A stretch of DNA of 64,000 bases from positions 3,008,501 through 3,072,500 of the forward strand of contig NZ_CP120849.1 of NCBI RefSeq assembly GCF_029581355.1, given 5' to 3'. A program made the position numbers and the translations under genes. Origin of the DNA: Parabacteroides chongii. GTDB lineage: Bacteria; Bacteroidota; Bacteroidia; Bacteroidales; Tannerellaceae. Positions 17,532-25,780 of this stretch are shown in pieces. Every line of letters begins with the position of its first letter. Within the stretch, counting starts at the first letter, position 1. The notes under the pieces are model-generated. The model had not been told where the DNA came from. It made no database searches and saw only the letters and a list, made by a program, of their open reading frames with translations.

Positions 17532-17561
17532 CAAAGGTAATTTATAATGGTTAATGGTCAA
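17532..17561 (-). promoter_or_regulatory. Canonical promoter for the radical SAM gene, possibly leaderless
   Basis: On the minus strand TTG (17561-17559), a 19-nt spacer and TACCTTTG (17539-17532) make a textbook Bacteroidetes promoter. Initiation would be expected 5-7 nt later, at about 17527-17525, and the ATG is at 17526-17524. No room is left for a ribosome-binding site. Confidence 0.75.
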
Positions 17562-17656
17562 TGTCCGGTGGTTAATTTAACGATAAAATACCCGGTAAAC
17601 TCCGGTCGGGTACATAATTTACCTTTAACGGCTAAGGGTTTACCATGATAAAATAC

Positions 17657-17664
17657 TACCTTTG
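17657..17664 (+). promoter_or_regulatory. Promoter -7 box for the DPP IV-lipA transcript
   Basis: TACCTTTG matches TAnnTTTG, 30 bp upstream of the ATG at 17695. A GTTT near 17638 is the best candidate -33 element and is weak. Confidence 0.6.
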
Positions 17665-17694
17665 CAGCCTGTTCAAAATAAAATAATAGTATTC

Positions 17695-19869
17695 ATGAAA
17701 CGATTGGGTGTTGGTTTCTTGCTTTCATTGGCGATAATTGGAAGCGTATCTGCTCAGAGTGGGAGCAAACGTGTCGATTTAAAAGAAATTACAGATGGTA
17801 AGTTCCGTCAGGTAACCGCTATTGGTGAAATGCGGTCGTTACCGGATGGCGAACATTATACGGCAATGAATAAAGACCGTAGTATGATCATTAAATACTC
17901 CTATCGTACAGGAAATCCGGTGGACACCTTGTTCAATGCCCGGACAGCCCGTGAATGTACGTTTGATGATTTCGACGGCTATGATATCAGCAGTACCGGC
18001 CATCATATTTTGGTTTGGAGAGAGACCGAACCCATCTACCGCCGCTCTTTCAAAGCGATGGTGTACGATTATGATGTACGTCGTAACTATGTCAAACCTG
18101 TTTCCGACTCAAAGAACAAACAGATGATCCCGACCTATTCGCCCGACGGACGTATGTGTGCCTATGTAGTGGATAACAATATCTGGATCCGCAAGTTCGA
18201 CTATGATACGGAAGTGCAGGTGACTAAAGACGGCGAACTGAACAAGATTCTGAACGGTATCACTGATTGGGTGTATGAAGAAGAGTTTGCCGTTACAAAC
18301 CTGATGGCATGGTCTCCGGACAGTGAATACCTGGCGTATGTCCGTTTCGATGAAAGCGAAGTGCCGGAATATTCCATGCAGATGTATGGCACCGGTTTAT
18401 ATCCGGGATATTATAATTTCAAATATCCGAAAGCCGGAGAGAATAACTCAAAGGTAAGCGTTCATTCGTATAGTGTCGCAACGAAAGATATCAAAGAATT
18501 GAAAATGCCGGTGGATGCGGACAGCTATATTCCCCGGATCACTTTCACGACTAATTCCGATCAGCTGGCTGTCATGACTTTGAACCGTCAGCAGAATCTT
18601 TTCAATATGTATTATGTGAATCCGAAGAGCGGTGTATCCCGCCTGATCCTTCGTGATGAAAACAAATGCTATGTAGATTCCGAATGGCTGACTTCCATCC
18701 ATTTCAATCCGAATGGGTTTACCTATGTGAGCGAGCAGGATGGCTATTCACACATCTACCTGTATTCGCCGACAGGGGTCATGCAGCGTCAGGTGACAAA
18801 AGGTAACTGGGACGTAACCCGCCTGATCGGTTATGACGATGCAGCTAAGGTTGTCTATTATGAATCGGCAGAGGAAAGCCCGTTGCGCCGTTCTGTCTAT
18901 AAAATAGACCAGAAAGGTGTGAAGACAAAGCTGTCGGAAAACGAAGGAACGAACAGTGCCGACTTTAGTGCGAACTATGCCTATTTCGTGAATAACTATT
19001 CGAATGCCAATACACCGGCCGTTATCACCGTAAATGAAACGAAGTCGAAGAAAGTATTGCGCGTGCTGCAGGATAATGCTGCCTTGCGCGAAAAGCTGGC
19101 AAGTACATCTTTCTCTAAAAAAGAATTTTTCAAAGTACATACAGCCTCTGATATAGAGCTGAATGCCTGGATCGTAAAACCGGTAAACTTCGATGAATCG
19201 AAGAAATATCCGGTACTGATGGTTCAATATAGTGGACCGAATTCGCAACAAGTACTGGACAAATATGGTTTTGACTGGGAACATTACCTGGCTGCGAACG
19301 GAATCATCGTGGTCAGTGTGGATGGCCGGGGAACCGGTGCGCGTGGTGAAGCCTTCCGCAAATGTACATACCTGCGGATGGGCGATTTGGAATCCAGAGA
19401 CCAGGTGGAAGCCGCACAGGCTTTAGGCAAACTGCCGTATATCGATGCAAAACGCATTGCCATCTGGGGCTGGAGCTTTGGCGGATATAATACATTGATG
19501 TCGATGAGCGTGGGTAACGGCACATTCAAGGCCGGTATCGCTGTCGCTCCTCCGACAGACTGGAAATATTATGATTCGGTATATACCGAACGTTTTATGC
19601 GTACGCCAAAGGAAAACTTCTCGGGCTATGCTGCAACTTCACCGATCCGGCTGGCAAAAGACTTACAAGGTAAGCTGTTGCTGGTGCACGGAACTGCTGA
19701 CGATAATGTACACTTCCAGCAGACGATGGATTATGCAGAAGCATTGGTACAAGCCGGTAAACAGTTCGATATGCAGGTCTACAAAGACCGTAATCACAGT
19801 ATTTACGGAGGAAATACCCGTTATCATCTGTATACCAGGATGTCTAACTTCTTATTTGATAACTTATAA
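17695..19869 (+). CDS. Dipeptidyl peptidase IV (S9 family serine peptidase)
   Basis: A 724-aa exported peptidase that removes X-Pro or X-Ala dipeptides from peptide N termini. The start at 17695 gives a signal peptide (MKRLGVGFLLSLAIIGSVSAQ); an in-frame ATG at 17662 is less likely because it overlaps the promoter. An N-terminal beta-propeller (about 30-480) carries the substrate-binding EE pair in VYEEEFAV. The C-terminal alpha/beta hydrolase has GWSFGG (Ser594), HGTADDNVH (Asp669 or Asp670) and DRNHSIYG (His701). It likely acts in the periplasm in protein catabolism. The lipA start codon shares its last base. Confidence 0.93.
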   Translation: MKRLGVGFLLSLAIIGSVSAQSGSKRVDLKEITDGKFRQVTAIGEMRSLPDGEHYTAMNKDRSMIIKYSYRTGNPVDTLFNARTARECTFDDFDGYDISSTGHHILVWRETEPIYRRSFKAMVYDYDVRRNYVKPVSDSKNKQMIPTYSPDGRMCAYVVDNNIWIRKFDYDTEVQVTKDGELNKILNGITDWVYEEEFAVTNLMAWSPDSEYLAYVRFDESEVPEYSMQMYGTGLYPGYYNFKYPKAGENNSKVSVHSYSVATKDIKELKMPVDADSYIPRITFTTNSDQLAVMTLNRQQNLFNMYYVNPKSGVSRLILRDENKCYVDSEWLTSIHFNPNGFTYVSEQDGYSHIYLYSPTGVMQRQVTKGNWDVTRLIGYDDAAKVVYYESAEESPLRRSVYKIDQKGVKTKLSENEGTNSADFSANYAYFVNNYSNANTPAVITVNETKSKKVLRVLQDNAALREKLASTSFSKKEFFKVHTASDIELNAWIVKPVNFDESKKYPVLMVQYSGPNSQQVLDKYGFDWEHYLAANGIIVVSVDGRGTGARGEAFRKCTYLRMGDLESRDQVEAAQALGKLPYIDAKRIAIWGWSFGGYNTLMSMSVGNGTFKAGIAVAPPTDWKYYDSVYTERFMRTPKENFSGYAATSPIRLAKDLQGKLLLVHGTADDNVHFQQTMDYAEALVQAGKQFDMQVYKDRNHSIYGGNTRYHLYTRMSNFLFDNL

Positions 19870-20714
19870 TGTCAGAACATGTGAGAAAGCCGGATTGGTT
19901 AAAGATCCGGCTGGGTGGGAACGAGCAGTTTACAAAGACGAAAAGCATTGTTGAGTCTCATTGTCTGCACACCATTTGTACGAGCGGCAAATGCCCGAAT
20001 ATGGGAGAATGCTGGAGCCGGGGAACGGCCACGTTCATGATAGCGGGTGAGATATGTACCCGTTCCTGCCGCTTTTGTAATACGTTAACAGGCAAGCCGT
20101 TGCCGCTGGATCCGAAAGAACCGGCCAATGTAGCGGAAAGTATTCGCCTGATGAACTTAAAACACGCAGTGATAACGTCGGTCGATCGTGACGATCTGCC
20201 TGACCTGGGAGCCCGGCATTGGGTTGATACGATCCGGACAATCAAAGAAGTAAACCCGGATACGACGGTAGAGGTCCTGATCCCTGACTTCCAGGGACGT
20301 CTTGATCTGGTCGATCAAGTGGTGGCTGCTGCTCCCGAAATCATATCGCATAATATGGAAACTGTGCGGCGTATCAGTCCGCAGGTTCGCAGTGCTGCTA
20401 AATACGATGTCAGCCTGTCCGTCTTGTCCCGCATTGCAGAACAAGGTGCGACGGCAAAGACAGGCATCATGGTCGGCTTGGGAGAAACACCCGAAGAGGT
20501 CTGCTGCCTGATGGACGATGTGCTGGCGGCAGGTGTTTCCGTATTAACAATTGGTCAATATTTACAACCTTCCAGAAAAAATATTCAAGTAACTGAGTAT
20601 GTCACCCCTGAGCAGTTTAATGTCTATAAATCAATCGCTTTGAAAAAAGGATTCCGTATGGTAGAGAGCGCTCCGCTGGTCCGTTCCTCCTATCACGCTG
20701 AAAAGCATGTTTAA
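19869..20714 (+). CDS. lipA: Lipoyl synthase
   Basis: A 281-aa radical SAM enzyme that inserts two sulfurs into octanoyl groups on lipoate-dependent enzymes. The auxiliary cluster motif CTSGKCPNMGEC (Cys-x4-Cys-x5-Cys) and the radical SAM motif CTRSCRFC are present, with the C-terminal RSSYHAEKH that supplies the conserved serine. Length fits the family. It starts in a TAATG overlap with the peptidase gene, so translation is probably coupled, although the two functions are unrelated. Confidence 0.97.
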   Translation: MSEHVRKPDWLKIRLGGNEQFTKTKSIVESHCLHTICTSGKCPNMGECWSRGTATFMIAGEICTRSCRFCNTLTGKPLPLDPKEPANVAESIRLMNLKHAVITSVDRDDLPDLGARHWVDTIRTIKEVNPDTTVEVLIPDFQGRLDLVDQVVAAAPEIISHNMETVRRISPQVRSAAKYDVSLSVLSRIAEQGATAKTGIMVGLGETPEEVCCLMDDVLAAGVSVLTIGQYLQPSRKNIQVTEYVTPEQFNVYKSIALKKGFRMVESAPLVRSSYHAEKHV

Positions 20715-20778
20715 TTACGAAAACTTTTAACACATTGGGTTGTTATATATTTAAAGTGCGAAGAAAGGGGGAAAGGGT

Positions 20779-21897
20779 ATGAACAAAGTTAAGAAAGGAT
20801 TGGACAACCAAGCCATTGGCTTATTGCCATTGTTGCTTTTTATGTTCCTGGATAATTATTTTTCTTATCTGTTGTCTTTCATTATCGGAGTTACCTTTTG
20901 TTTTGTATGTATTTTTCTTTATCAGGTATTGAGTAAGGATAAAGTGTATCAATTTTTATTGTTACCTTCAGCGATTACGCTGGTGTTGTATTCTATCTTT
21001 CTCTGCTTGAAACTGGAACCCGTGTTATTCATTTATTCTCCGTTGATTACGGAGGTGTTATTGGTGGTGGTACTTGCGTTTATCGGTTTTAGCCGGCGCT
21101 CTGTACTGAAAAAGATAAGAACATCGAAACACCCGACTTATAAACGGACATTGATGCGTACGACGTTGAATGAATTTTATTTCATTGCCCAGCTGGTTCA
21201 GAATTTGTATACATTACATCTGTTTGCCATTTTGGTGTATAGTATCCTGCCGGATACGATGCAGAATGTGCATACGGAGCGGTTCCTTTACAGGGAACTG
21301 GGGGTATTGATCGGGGTGCTGATCATTCTTTATGAGCAAATACGCTTATCGTTGATGCAAGGTAGTTTACAGAAAGAAATGTGGTTGCCGGTATTAAATG
21401 ACGGAGGGAAAGTTATCGGTTGTATTGCGCGTTCGGTCAGCCGTTCGTTACCGAAAAAATACTATCATCCGATCGTCCGAATAGCCGTTATCCATAATGG
21501 AATGCTTTATTTGATGAAAAGGAGTAAAGATGCATTCGTATCACCGGATACGATCGATTATCCTTTCCATAGTTATGTACTGTTCAGGCACAGTATCGAA
21601 AGTACGGTGCGTGAATCGGTAGGTGAACTTGCTGAACAGCAGGATGTGAATCCTCGTTTCCTGATACGTTATACGTTTGAGAACGAGAAGGTGAAACATT
21701 TGGTATCGCTTTACGTGATCTGTCTTCGTACGGAAGAGCAGCTGAGTCAATGCAAGCGGGCAGGCGGAAAGCTCTGGACTGCCAAGCAAATAGAAGAGAA
21801 CCTGCAATCCGGCGTATTCAGCGAATACTTCGAGCAGGAGTTCTCTTATCTTCAGAATACGATCTTGTTGGCAGAGAACTTCTGCTGTGGTAAGTAA
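20779..21897 (+). CDS. Membrane protein with degenerate Nudix-like C-terminal domain
   Basis: A 372-aa protein. The N-terminal half has about six hydrophobic segments (roughly 12-48, 58-100, 139-165 and 177-193). The C-terminal 170 residues read like a Nudix fold: strand HPIVRIAVIHNGMLYLMKRS, then the region of the Nudix box (SIESTVRESVGELAEQQ), a strand with VSLYVICL, and a late WTAKQIEENL typical of Nudix C termini. Only the RE..E part of the GX5EX7REUXEEXGU box is recognisable, so hydrolase activity is doubtful and ligand binding is more plausible. Function unknown. It follows lipA by 64 bp. Confidence 0.7.
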   Translation: MNKVKKGLDNQAIGLLPLLLFMFLDNYFSYLLSFIIGVTFCFVCIFLYQVLSKDKVYQFLLLPSAITLVLYSIFLCLKLEPVLFIYSPLITEVLLVVVLAFIGFSRRSVLKKIRTSKHPTYKRTLMRTTLNEFYFIAQLVQNLYTLHLFAILVYSILPDTMQNVHTERFLYRELGVLIGVLIILYEQIRLSLMQGSLQKEMWLPVLNDGGKVIGCIARSVSRSLPKKYYHPIVRIAVIHNGMLYLMKRSKDAFVSPDTIDYPFHSYVLFRHSIESTVRESVGELAEQQDVNPRFLIRYTFENEKVKHLVSLYVICLRTEEQLSQCKRAGGKLWTAKQIEENLQSGVFSEYFEQEFSYLQNTILLAENFCCGK

Positions 21898-21906
21898 CCG
21901 GGTATT

Positions 21907-22401
21907 CTATCGGATACCCAGTTCGATCACTTCGAGATCTTTTATATTTTTGCCGTCGATGACGAAGCGGACCAGGGTACGAACCTGGTGGAAACCGCTT
22001 TTGCCGGCAGCGCCCGGATTGATATACAAACAATTCAGGTACTTATCAAATGCAACTTTAAGAATGTGCGAATGACCCGCTATGAACAAGTTCGGGCGGG
22101 TATCGTACAATTCTTTGCGGATAGACGGGTTGTAACGGCCCGGATAACCGCCTATATGCGTCATCATCACATTTACTTCTTCTGCTTTGAAATGAGCCAC
22201 TTCGGGATATTCCAGCCGGAGTGATTGCCCGTCTATATTTCCGTATACAGCCCGGAAGGGTTTCAATGCTGCCAGCCGTGCTGCCAGTCCGTCCGAACCG
22301 ATATCGCCTGCATGCCATATTTCATCACATTCTGCGAAGTATTCCGCATATTTATCATCCCACCAGGCGTGAGTATCCGAGAGAAGTCCAACTTTAATCA
22401 T
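21907..22401 (-). CDS. YfcE/MJ0936-type metallophosphoesterase
   Basis: A 164-aa calcineurin-like phosphoesterase of the small YfcE class. Metal-binding motifs appear in order: LLSDTHAWWD, HAGDIG, VYGNID, MMTHIGGYPG and AGHSHIL. It is cytoplasmic with no signal peptide. Family members hydrolyse phosphodiesters in vitro; the natural substrate is unknown. It is convergent with the membrane protein gene and divergent from ppk1. Confidence 0.9.
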   Translation of the reverse strand: MIKVGLLSDTHAWWDDKYAEYFAECDEIWHAGDIGSDGLAARLAALKPFRAVYGNIDGQSLRLEYPEVAHFKAEEVNVMMTHIGGYPGRYNPSIRKELYDTRPNLFIAGHSHILKVAFDKYLNCLYINPGAAGKSGFHQVRTLVRFVIDGKNIKDLEVIELGIR

Positions 22402-22420
22402 AACAATTTCTTTTATTCTA

Positions 22421-22438
22421 CAAAAGTATCTATATTTA
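22421..22438. promoter_or_regulatory. Divergent promoter boxes for the phosphoesterase and ppk1
   Basis: Minus strand: TACTTTTG at 22428-22421, a perfect TAnnTTTG box 20 bp ahead of the phosphoesterase start at 22401. Plus strand: TATATTTA at 22431-22438, one mismatch, 22 bp ahead of ppk1. The two boxes are separated by 2 bp, so both promoters can hardly be occupied at once. Confidence 0.6.
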
Positions 22439-22459
22439 CGCAGCTAAGAATAGAATACG

Positions 22460-24529
22460 ATGGAGAATTCATATAAATACTTTAAGCGCGACGTTAGTTG
22501 GCTCTCTTTCAACTACCGGGTTTTACTGGAGGCGGAAGACGACGCACTGCCTATCTATGAGCGGATTAAATTCTTGTCTATCTATTCTTCCAACCTGGAA
22601 GAATTTTACGAAATACGTGTGGCGGAACACCGTGGAGTGATCATGAAGAAGAACTTCACCGAAGAAAGCGGTGCCGAAGCCGAAGAAGTGTTGACCGAGA
22701 TAACCAATGAAGTGAACCGCCAGCAACGGGAATATTACCGTATCTTTTCGGAAAAGATATTGCCGGAGCTGAATCGTCAGAACATTTACCTGTATCAGGG
22801 AAGCGAACCCGAACCTTTCCATGAAGAGTTCGTGCATAACTTCTTTAATGAAGAGGTCTTTCCGTTCCTTTCGCCTGTCATGATACAGGCGGGCGATATC
22901 CGTACCTTTATCCGTGACCGCCGTTTATACCTGGTGATCCGTATGGTAAAGAAGAGCAAGCGGAAGCCGGAGGGCGATACGGTTCCCGAATATCATTATG
23001 CCCTGATGAAAATACCCTATGCCAAAGTGCCCCGTTTCATCGAGTTGCCAGCGCACGAAGGGAAGTTTTACATCATGTTTATCGATGATATTATCCGGGC
23101 GAACCTGGCGAATGTATTTCCAGGATATGAGATAGACAGCTGTTACAGTATCAAGATATCCCGCGATGCCGATATCTACCTGGAGGATGAGAAAGGAAAT
23201 ATCGTGGAAAGTATCCGCAAGAAAGTGAAGAAACGGAAGATCGGCGCGCTGAGCCGTTTCATGTACGACCGGGCGATGCCGGAGGACTTCCTTTCTTTCA
23301 TATGCGATGCTTTCGGTATTACCCGCGACGACCTGGTGGTAGGTGGTCGTTACCTGAATTTGCAGGACCTTGCCAAGCTGCCCAATCCGAAAGGGAAGGA
23401 GCTGGAGCAGAAGATTCCGACACCGATGCGGGTTCCTTATTTGGATGAGAAAGGGTCTGTGTTCCGGGCGGTGAAGAAGAAAGATATTATGTTGCATTTC
23501 CCTTACCAGTCGTTCGATTACCTGATCCGTTTTCTGATGGAGGCGGCTTTCGATCCGAAGGTGGACGAGATAAAGATTACCCAATACCGGGTGGCGGAGA
23601 ACTCGGCTGTCATCAATACGCTGGTGAGTGCTGCGCAGAACGGAAAGAAAGTGACGGTTTTCGTCGAGCTGAAAGCCCGTTTCGACGAGGAGAACAATAT
23701 GAGTACGGCTGAACGGATGGAGAAAGCCGGCATACGTATTATTTATAGTATTCCCGGATTGAAGGTACATGCCAAGGTTGCGGTTATCATCCGGAAAGAT
23801 TCGGAGGACGGCAACAAACGGCGTGACTTTGCTTATCTCAGTACCGGAAACTTCAATGAGAAGACCGCCCGTATCTATTCGGACATGGCGTTGCTAACCT
23901 GTAATGACGAGATCATTACGGATATAAATAAGGTGTTTGCCGTTCTGGAGGGGAAGATGTCGGAGCCGACTTTCCGCCATTTGCTGGTGGCGCGTTTCAA
24001 TATGGTTCCCGAACTGACCCGTATGATCCATCGGGAGATCGAACATGTAAAACAGGGGCGTAAAGGACGGATCGTTTTGAAGATGAACGGACTGCACGAC
24101 CAGAATATGATCAATGAGCTGTATCATGCCAGCGAGAACGGGGTGGAGATAGACCTGATCGTACGGGGCATCTGCTGCCTGGTTCCCGGTCAGCCTTACA
24201 GTGCCAATATCCGGGTGACGCGTATTGTGGATATGTTCCTGGAGCATTCCCGTATCTGGTATTTCTATAATGACGGCCGGGAAGATGTCTTTCTGACATC
24301 GGCAGACTGGATGCGTCGTAATCTGAACCGTCGTATCGAGACAGCTTTCCCGATACTGGTGCCGGAGATCAAGCAGGAAGTGATCGATATACTGAAGATA
24401 CAGATGCGCGATAATGTGAAAGCCTGTCTGATCGACGGACAGTTACGTAACAACTTCAAGCATAACGACGATCCGGTGAAGGTTCGTTCGCAACTGGCTA
24501 TCTATGAGTATCTGAAAAATAAATCATGA
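22460..24529 (+). CDS. ppk1: Polyphosphate kinase 1
   Basis: A 689-aa enzyme reversibly making polyphosphate from ATP. The N-terminal domain has RDVSWLSFNYRVLLEAED and NLEEFYEIRVAEHRG. The catalytic core carries KITQYRVAENSAV, VFVELKARFDEENN, the phospho-acceptor His in PGLKVHAKVAVI, AYLSTGNFNEKTA and the second His in FLEHSRIWYFYN. The C terminus has TSADWMRRNLNRRIE. Length fits the family. The downstream gene starts 10 bp later and may be co-transcribed. Confidence 0.95.
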   Translation: MENSYKYFKRDVSWLSFNYRVLLEAEDDALPIYERIKFLSIYSSNLEEFYEIRVAEHRGVIMKKNFTEESGAEAEEVLTEITNEVNRQQREYYRIFSEKILPELNRQNIYLYQGSEPEPFHEEFVHNFFNEEVFPFLSPVMIQAGDIRTFIRDRRLYLVIRMVKKSKRKPEGDTVPEYHYALMKIPYAKVPRFIELPAHEGKFYIMFIDDIIRANLANVFPGYEIDSCYSIKISRDADIYLEDEKGNIVESIRKKVKKRKIGALSRFMYDRAMPEDFLSFICDAFGITRDDLVVGGRYLNLQDLAKLPNPKGKELEQKIPTPMRVPYLDEKGSVFRAVKKKDIMLHFPYQSFDYLIRFLMEAAFDPKVDEIKITQYRVAENSAVINTLVSAAQNGKKVTVFVELKARFDEENNMSTAERMEKAGIRIIYSIPGLKVHAKVAVIIRKDSEDGNKRRDFAYLSTGNFNEKTARIYSDMALLTCNDEIITDINKVFAVLEGKMSEPTFRHLLVARFNMVPELTRMIHREIEHVKQGRKGRIVLKMNGLHDQNMINELYHASENGVEIDLIVRGICCLVPGQPYSANIRVTRIVDMFLEHSRIWYFYNDGREDVFLTSADWMRRNLNRRIETAFPILVPEIKQEVIDILKIQMRDNVKACLIDGQLRNNFKHNDDPVKVRSQLAIYEYLKNKS

Positions 24530-24539
24530 ATGAATCGGT

Positions 24540-25217
24540 ATGGACAATCCTTCTTCACTGACCTTTTTCTTGTTCTGTTTCTGCTGGGTGGCGCTGATAG
24601 CCGGTGCCGTATTGGGATATATTATCGGTATCCGTATGGCACGCAGCAAAGAACGCCACCGGCTTGTCAAGGAAAAGATCAGGAAGAATAAGGTTGCCAT
24701 TTATCATTATCAGAAAGAGAAATACGATTACATCGAACAGATAAACCGCCTGGAGGCCGATTTGCACAACCTGGCGGAAGAATCGGAACTCTATAAAGAG
24801 CGTGTCGCCGATCTGGACTATTACCAGCGGAAGGTCCGTGAAAGCGAACAGATCATCGAACGCCTTTCTGCTGCATCGGAAGAGACGATCGAGTTGTCGG
24901 CCGATGCCTTTTCTTTATTGATCCAGCTCAAGCAGGACCCTGTCCGTACGAATCTGACCAAACCGGAGTGGGCGGAGTTGCTCCGTATCACCGATCTTCT
25001 TTTCAACAATTTCCTGACGGAACTGAAGGAGAAGTCAGGTATTACCCGTCATGAGGAAGAAATCTGTTGCCTGATCAAATGGAACTTTCCCCGTAAGGAT
25101 CAAATGGCTGTCTTCAATAATACCACCGATGCTCTGACCAAGTCGAAGAGCCGTCTGAAGAAACGGTTGCAGCTGGACGAGAAGACGGATTTGGATCAGT
25201 TTATCCGGCTTTACTAA
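24540..25217 (+). CDS. Single-pass membrane coiled-coil protein with putative C-terminal HTH
   Basis: A 225-aa protein with an N-terminal membrane segment (about 8-30), a long coiled coil (about 35-120, many Glu, Lys and Arg) and a C-terminal ~60 residues (ITRHEEEICCLIKW, then TKSKSRLKKRL). The last part resembles the LuxR-like helix-turn-helix at the end of many Bacteroidales TPR regulators, where the last helix also carries a K..RLKK pattern. It may be a membrane-tethered DNA-binding protein. It follows ppk1 closely. The HTH assignment is tentative. Confidence 0.65.
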   Translation: MDNPSSLTFFLFCFCWVALIAGAVLGYIIGIRMARSKERHRLVKEKIRKNKVAIYHYQKEKYDYIEQINRLEADLHNLAEESELYKERVADLDYYQRKVRESEQIIERLSAASEETIELSADAFSLLIQLKQDPVRTNLTKPEWAELLRITDLLFNNFLTELKEKSGITRHEEEICCLIKWNFPRKDQMAVFNNTTDALTKSKSRLKKRLQLDEKTDLDQFIRLY

Positions 25218-25232
25218 AGAGAAAAAATCAAA

Positions 25233-25338
25233 AGAACTATCATACTATCATTTTTGCAATGTACTCCTTGAATATTAGTACTTTAGTTTATGATAGTTCT
25301 TGTTTTGATCTATCATTTATCTATCACACAACTATCAT
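25233..25338. repeat. CTATCAT motif cluster with inverted repeat
   Basis: A 12-bp inverted repeat, AGAACTATCATA (25233-25244) and TATGATAGTTCT (25289-25300), is followed by CTATCAT-type heptamers at 25310, 25321 and 25332, each 11 bp apart. Another copy lies at 25245. The 11-bp spacing is one helical turn, as in operators bound by direct-repeat regulators. The sites lie in the 563-bp gap between the HTH-like protein and the DUF4837 lipoprotein. Confidence 0.6.
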
Positions 25339-25426
25339 TGCCTTGTCTTGAAGATTGCCGGATTACTATATAATTTGAGTAAGTATATGACTTAAAATCA
25401 GTGGAGTAGTGATATATGTTGTCTGA

Positions 25427-25485
25427 CATCCGGGTCTGAATGAGGTTTACATCCGGGTGTGAGCATCGTCAAGATCCGGGTGTGA
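25427..25485. repeat. Three-unit array with exact 23-bp period
   Basis: CATCCGGGTCTGA (25427), CATCCGGGTGTGA (25450) and GATCCGGGTGTGA (25473) are spaced exactly 23 bp apart, with the rest of each unit divergent. A second pair, TGAAAAAAGG at 25532 and 25554, has a 22-bp offset. The rest of the 25218-25780 gap holds only these repeats, the CTATCAT cluster and a promoter box. Confidence 0.65.
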
Positions 25486-25733
25486 AAAGGGGGGAGACGG
25501 GCATCCTGGCAACAAAAAGTAAGTACTCCAGTGAAAAAAGGCTATAGTATCGTTGAAAAAAGGTGGTAAGGAGAAGTAAATAATCACGCAACACTCGTAT
25601 CCCTGAGATGGGAATTGTCCTGTTAAATGGTAGTTTAATGGATTATAAACGGGGTTATGAGGCTGTTGTATAGTTAGTTATGCCTGTGTGTATTTGTCCG
25701 GTATGCTTCTTTCTTCCCATTCTTTTTGTATTC

Positions 25734-25741
25734 TATCTTTG
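25734..25741 (+). promoter_or_regulatory. Promoter -7 box for the DUF4837 lipoprotein gene
   Basis: TATCTTTG matches TAnnTTTG, 39 bp upstream of the start at 25781. No strong TTG at -33; a TTTC lies about 20 nt upstream. Confidence 0.5.
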
Positions 25742-25780
25742 CTGCCATAAACAATTAACTCTGAAATAGAATAAAGAATA

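Noticed and set aside
22925..23770. 281-aa minus-strand frame opposite ppk1
   Set aside because: Antisense to catalytic motifs of polyphosphate kinase. Shadow frame.
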